From contig JAGWRH010000424.1 in assembly GCA_028876695.1 (NCBI GenBank), positions 1 through 14,126 of the forward strand: a stretch of DNA of 14,126 nucleotides, given 5' to 3'. The notes beneath the pieces are model-generated. The model saw nothing but the letters and a program-made list of their open reading frames with translations. It ran no database searches and was not told where the DNA came from. Origin of the DNA: Acidobacteriota bacterium (lineage in GTDB: Bacteria; Acidobacteriota; Terriglobia; Acidiferrales; UBA7541). Made by a program: the position numbers and the translations under genes. The first letter of the stretch is position 1; the number at the start of each line of letters is the position of its first letter. Below are positions 13,601 through 14,126 of this stretch, piece after piece.

Positions 13601-14126
13601 CTGCGACGTATCGGCAACGACTGTCGCTTGAATGGTGACCGAAGACGTGGGCAAAGTTCCTGGAGCGGTGTACGCGCCGCTGGCCGTGATTGTCCCGAGC
13701 CCCGGACCGCCGCAGGTCAGCCCGCTCGAACCGGTCACGCTGGTGCACACCGCCCAATTCACGCCGGAATTTGCCGGCCCCTGCACCGTCGCGGTGAATT
13801 GGAACGTCTGACCGGTGCCGATCGTGGCCGTCGCCGGCGTGACTTTGACGGTGTACTGCGACCGCACCACGACCTGGAACACGCCGAACGCCGTTTTATC
13901 CACGCAGCTCGTCGCTACTGCAAGAGCGACGTTCGGTGATGGAATGGAAGCCGGTGCTGTGTAAAGCCCGTTTGGAGTGATCGTGCCGTATCCAGTGAGC
14001 GGGCTCGCAACACTGGGGAGCGTGCACTGCGCGGGGCCCGATGCCACGGTGCAGCTGGTGGGCTGCGCGCCCGCGAGGCTGGGCTTCAGGCAGATTTGCC
14101 AGTAAACCGTTGTCGCGGTGATGCCC
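10634..14126 (-). CDS. large secreted/surface protein with Ig-like, IPT/TIG and YVTN-type propeller repeats (5' end outside window)
   Basis: At least 1,163 residues; the frame is open to the right edge, so the start and any signal peptide are not visible. The GTG at 14047 is only an internal codon: 26 further sense codons precede it. Order, counted from the edge: two related Ig-like modules, each with a GTITxxGxYTAP block (to about 185); an IPT/TIG-like domain from PTVSSVEPTIAAAG (about 187-280); a second Ig-like domain (about 283-375); a beta-propeller region of YVTN/NHL-type repeats such as GTNPTAVAVD and GNRPTGVAVD (about 382-740); another TIG-like insert (about 742-833); and a second propeller region (about 833-1163) ending LLLVPLPR. 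Composition is rich in Ala, Val, Thr, Ser and Asn with few Lys, typical of exported proteins. Paired cysteines occur in several modules. No anchoring or sorting motif is seen at the C-terminus. Ligand and role are unknown. Confidence 0.85.
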   Translation of the reverse strand, partial: GITATTVYWQICLKPSLAGAQPTSCTVASGPAQCTLPSVASPLTGYGTITPNGLYTAPASIPSPNVALAVATSCVDKTAFGVFQVVVRSQYTVKVTPATATIGTGQTFQFTATVQGPANSGVNWAVCTSVTGSSGLTCGGPGLGTITASGAYTAPGTLPTSSVTIQATVVADTSQTGTATVSVVAATAPTVSSVEPTIAAAGSAQQDIYVTGTNFLTTEEVFVGPAGQAGTAVPTTFLSTTLLRATIPAAQLAAAGQQQVTVRMPDGSLTAPVTQTFTLFATKPALISELPDNLSAGAANAPVALNGGFFSSAVANATTATFNGAPVSFTLNSSRQINVPVTAPAVPGLYPIVLQDAAIAPALGEPFMAGINLAVTPNSIASGPGAAIAVGTNPTAVAVDKADGFAMVANTGSNNVSLVSLASNSVTNTITVGNRPTGVAVDDQLPHPVALVVNNADQTVTAIDLTNGTATAPLSVSISAGPNPPLPYAVGVNPVTAQPVPGVTPVVHRALVAYQSSNQATVLDLSENSSGTPAISVVQTIGSSAVLPFSTGVHPAIDVDPRLNWAVVTPGGSGTIGVVDLGRDAVPGVDVGRAPQVVASLAGSTSVQGIGIDMETHKVLLSDPNLTAGRLTIFSPLDNSQTTVTNPCTGNPCSPAPFNAANFGSAAVNPLDDLGLAVEQGNAVVVNLGTATVLQTVSGVGGSSSPQAVAVDPTLNAAVVVNSAANSVSIVSLGGAINPMQIVETSPATMFTSASPVTLTVTGNFQAGTNIVRLDQQPLVTVPASCAAACRQLAATIPASLLGAARRYAIDVQNSTVNTVSNVEDFTVVKAIPVGVTPVGVAIDSDRDLAVVTNSGDGTASLVSLVAPGPESPGSLGPVGQLSYSPVQVGSSPYGVAAASRLGVAVVANNGSNNATAIDETGTNTPSTIALCATCAGPDGVAINPDTNTALITNTNPSNTQTAGTLCTVALSPLATTGACNIQVDQDPVAAAIDPYLGYAAIATASTASTLDIINLATQAKVGAITGALQNPSGVVFDPVNQVFLTADSLQNSISIIDPNTFLPTSVAVGIAPTSLDYNYQASTLVTVNGPSRTMSVMAYVCPPSASAPACIGPQVRSVLALGGSQTSAAVLGPNAVAIDAKFNLAAVVDPDNNRLLLVPLPR

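Noticed and set aside
14045..14047. GTG as start of the large surface protein
   Set aside because: The frame stays open for 26 codons to the window edge with Ig-like sequence, so this is an internal codon.
1..14126. mobile elements, CRISPR arrays, tRNA or phage genes
   Set aside because: No transposase or integrase motifs, regularly spaced repeats or tRNA-like cloverleafs were seen on reading; a tRNAscan/CRISPR search was not possible.

Overview
GC-rich, densely packed bacterial chromosome (about 14 kb) with no rRNA, tRNA, transposase, integrase or CRISPR repeat that I can see. Four things suggest an environmental Acidobacteriota-like genome: the protein-bound-sulfur cysteine operon, a divergent NRAMP-type transporter of the GENDAP type, a DUF3467 protein, and a very large secreted-type protein with Ig-like modules and YVTN-type propeller repeats. 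That placement is inference from gene content; no marker gene is present.

Layout. 1-285: no confident gene, one perfect 9-bp inverted repeat. 286-726 (-): small conserved-looking hypothetical protein. 1004-4447 (+): a sulfur operon, in order an O-phosphoserine-type cysteine synthase (cysM), a JAMM/M67 metallopeptidase (mec), a ubiquitin-fold sulfur carrier (cysO), an E1-rhodanese sulfurtransferase (moeZ) and a CDGSH iron-sulfur protein. 4652-6313 (+): a membrane-bound GGDEF diguanylate cyclase followed 27 bp later by a PilZ domain protein. 6368-6673 (-): DUF3467 protein. 6831-9120 (+): NRAMP-family transporter, a one-helix membrane protein and a membrane-anchored cytochrome c. 9147-9608 (-): peroxiredoxin. 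9771-10382 (-): OmpH/Skp-like periplasmic protein with a strong promoter of its own. 10634-14126 (-): the large surface protein, whose start lies beyond the right edge.

How the genes work together. The best-supported system is the first operon. By the known mycobacterial pathway, the rhodanese and E1 domains of MoeZ would adenylate the C-terminus of CysO and turn it into a thiocarboxylate; CysM would join it to a PLP-bound aminoacrylate; and Mec would release cysteine from CysO. All four parts are adjacent here. Two details are unusual: CysO ends in Gly-Gly-Ser rather than Gly-Gly, so it probably has to be trimmed before activation, and a CDGSH [2Fe-2S] protein follows in the same direction. 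The GGDEF-PilZ pair looks like a matched c-di-GMP source and receptor. The transporter lacks the hallmark metal-binding motifs of classical Mn/Fe NRAMP proteins. A 26-bp dyad lies between its gene and the divergent DUF3467 gene.
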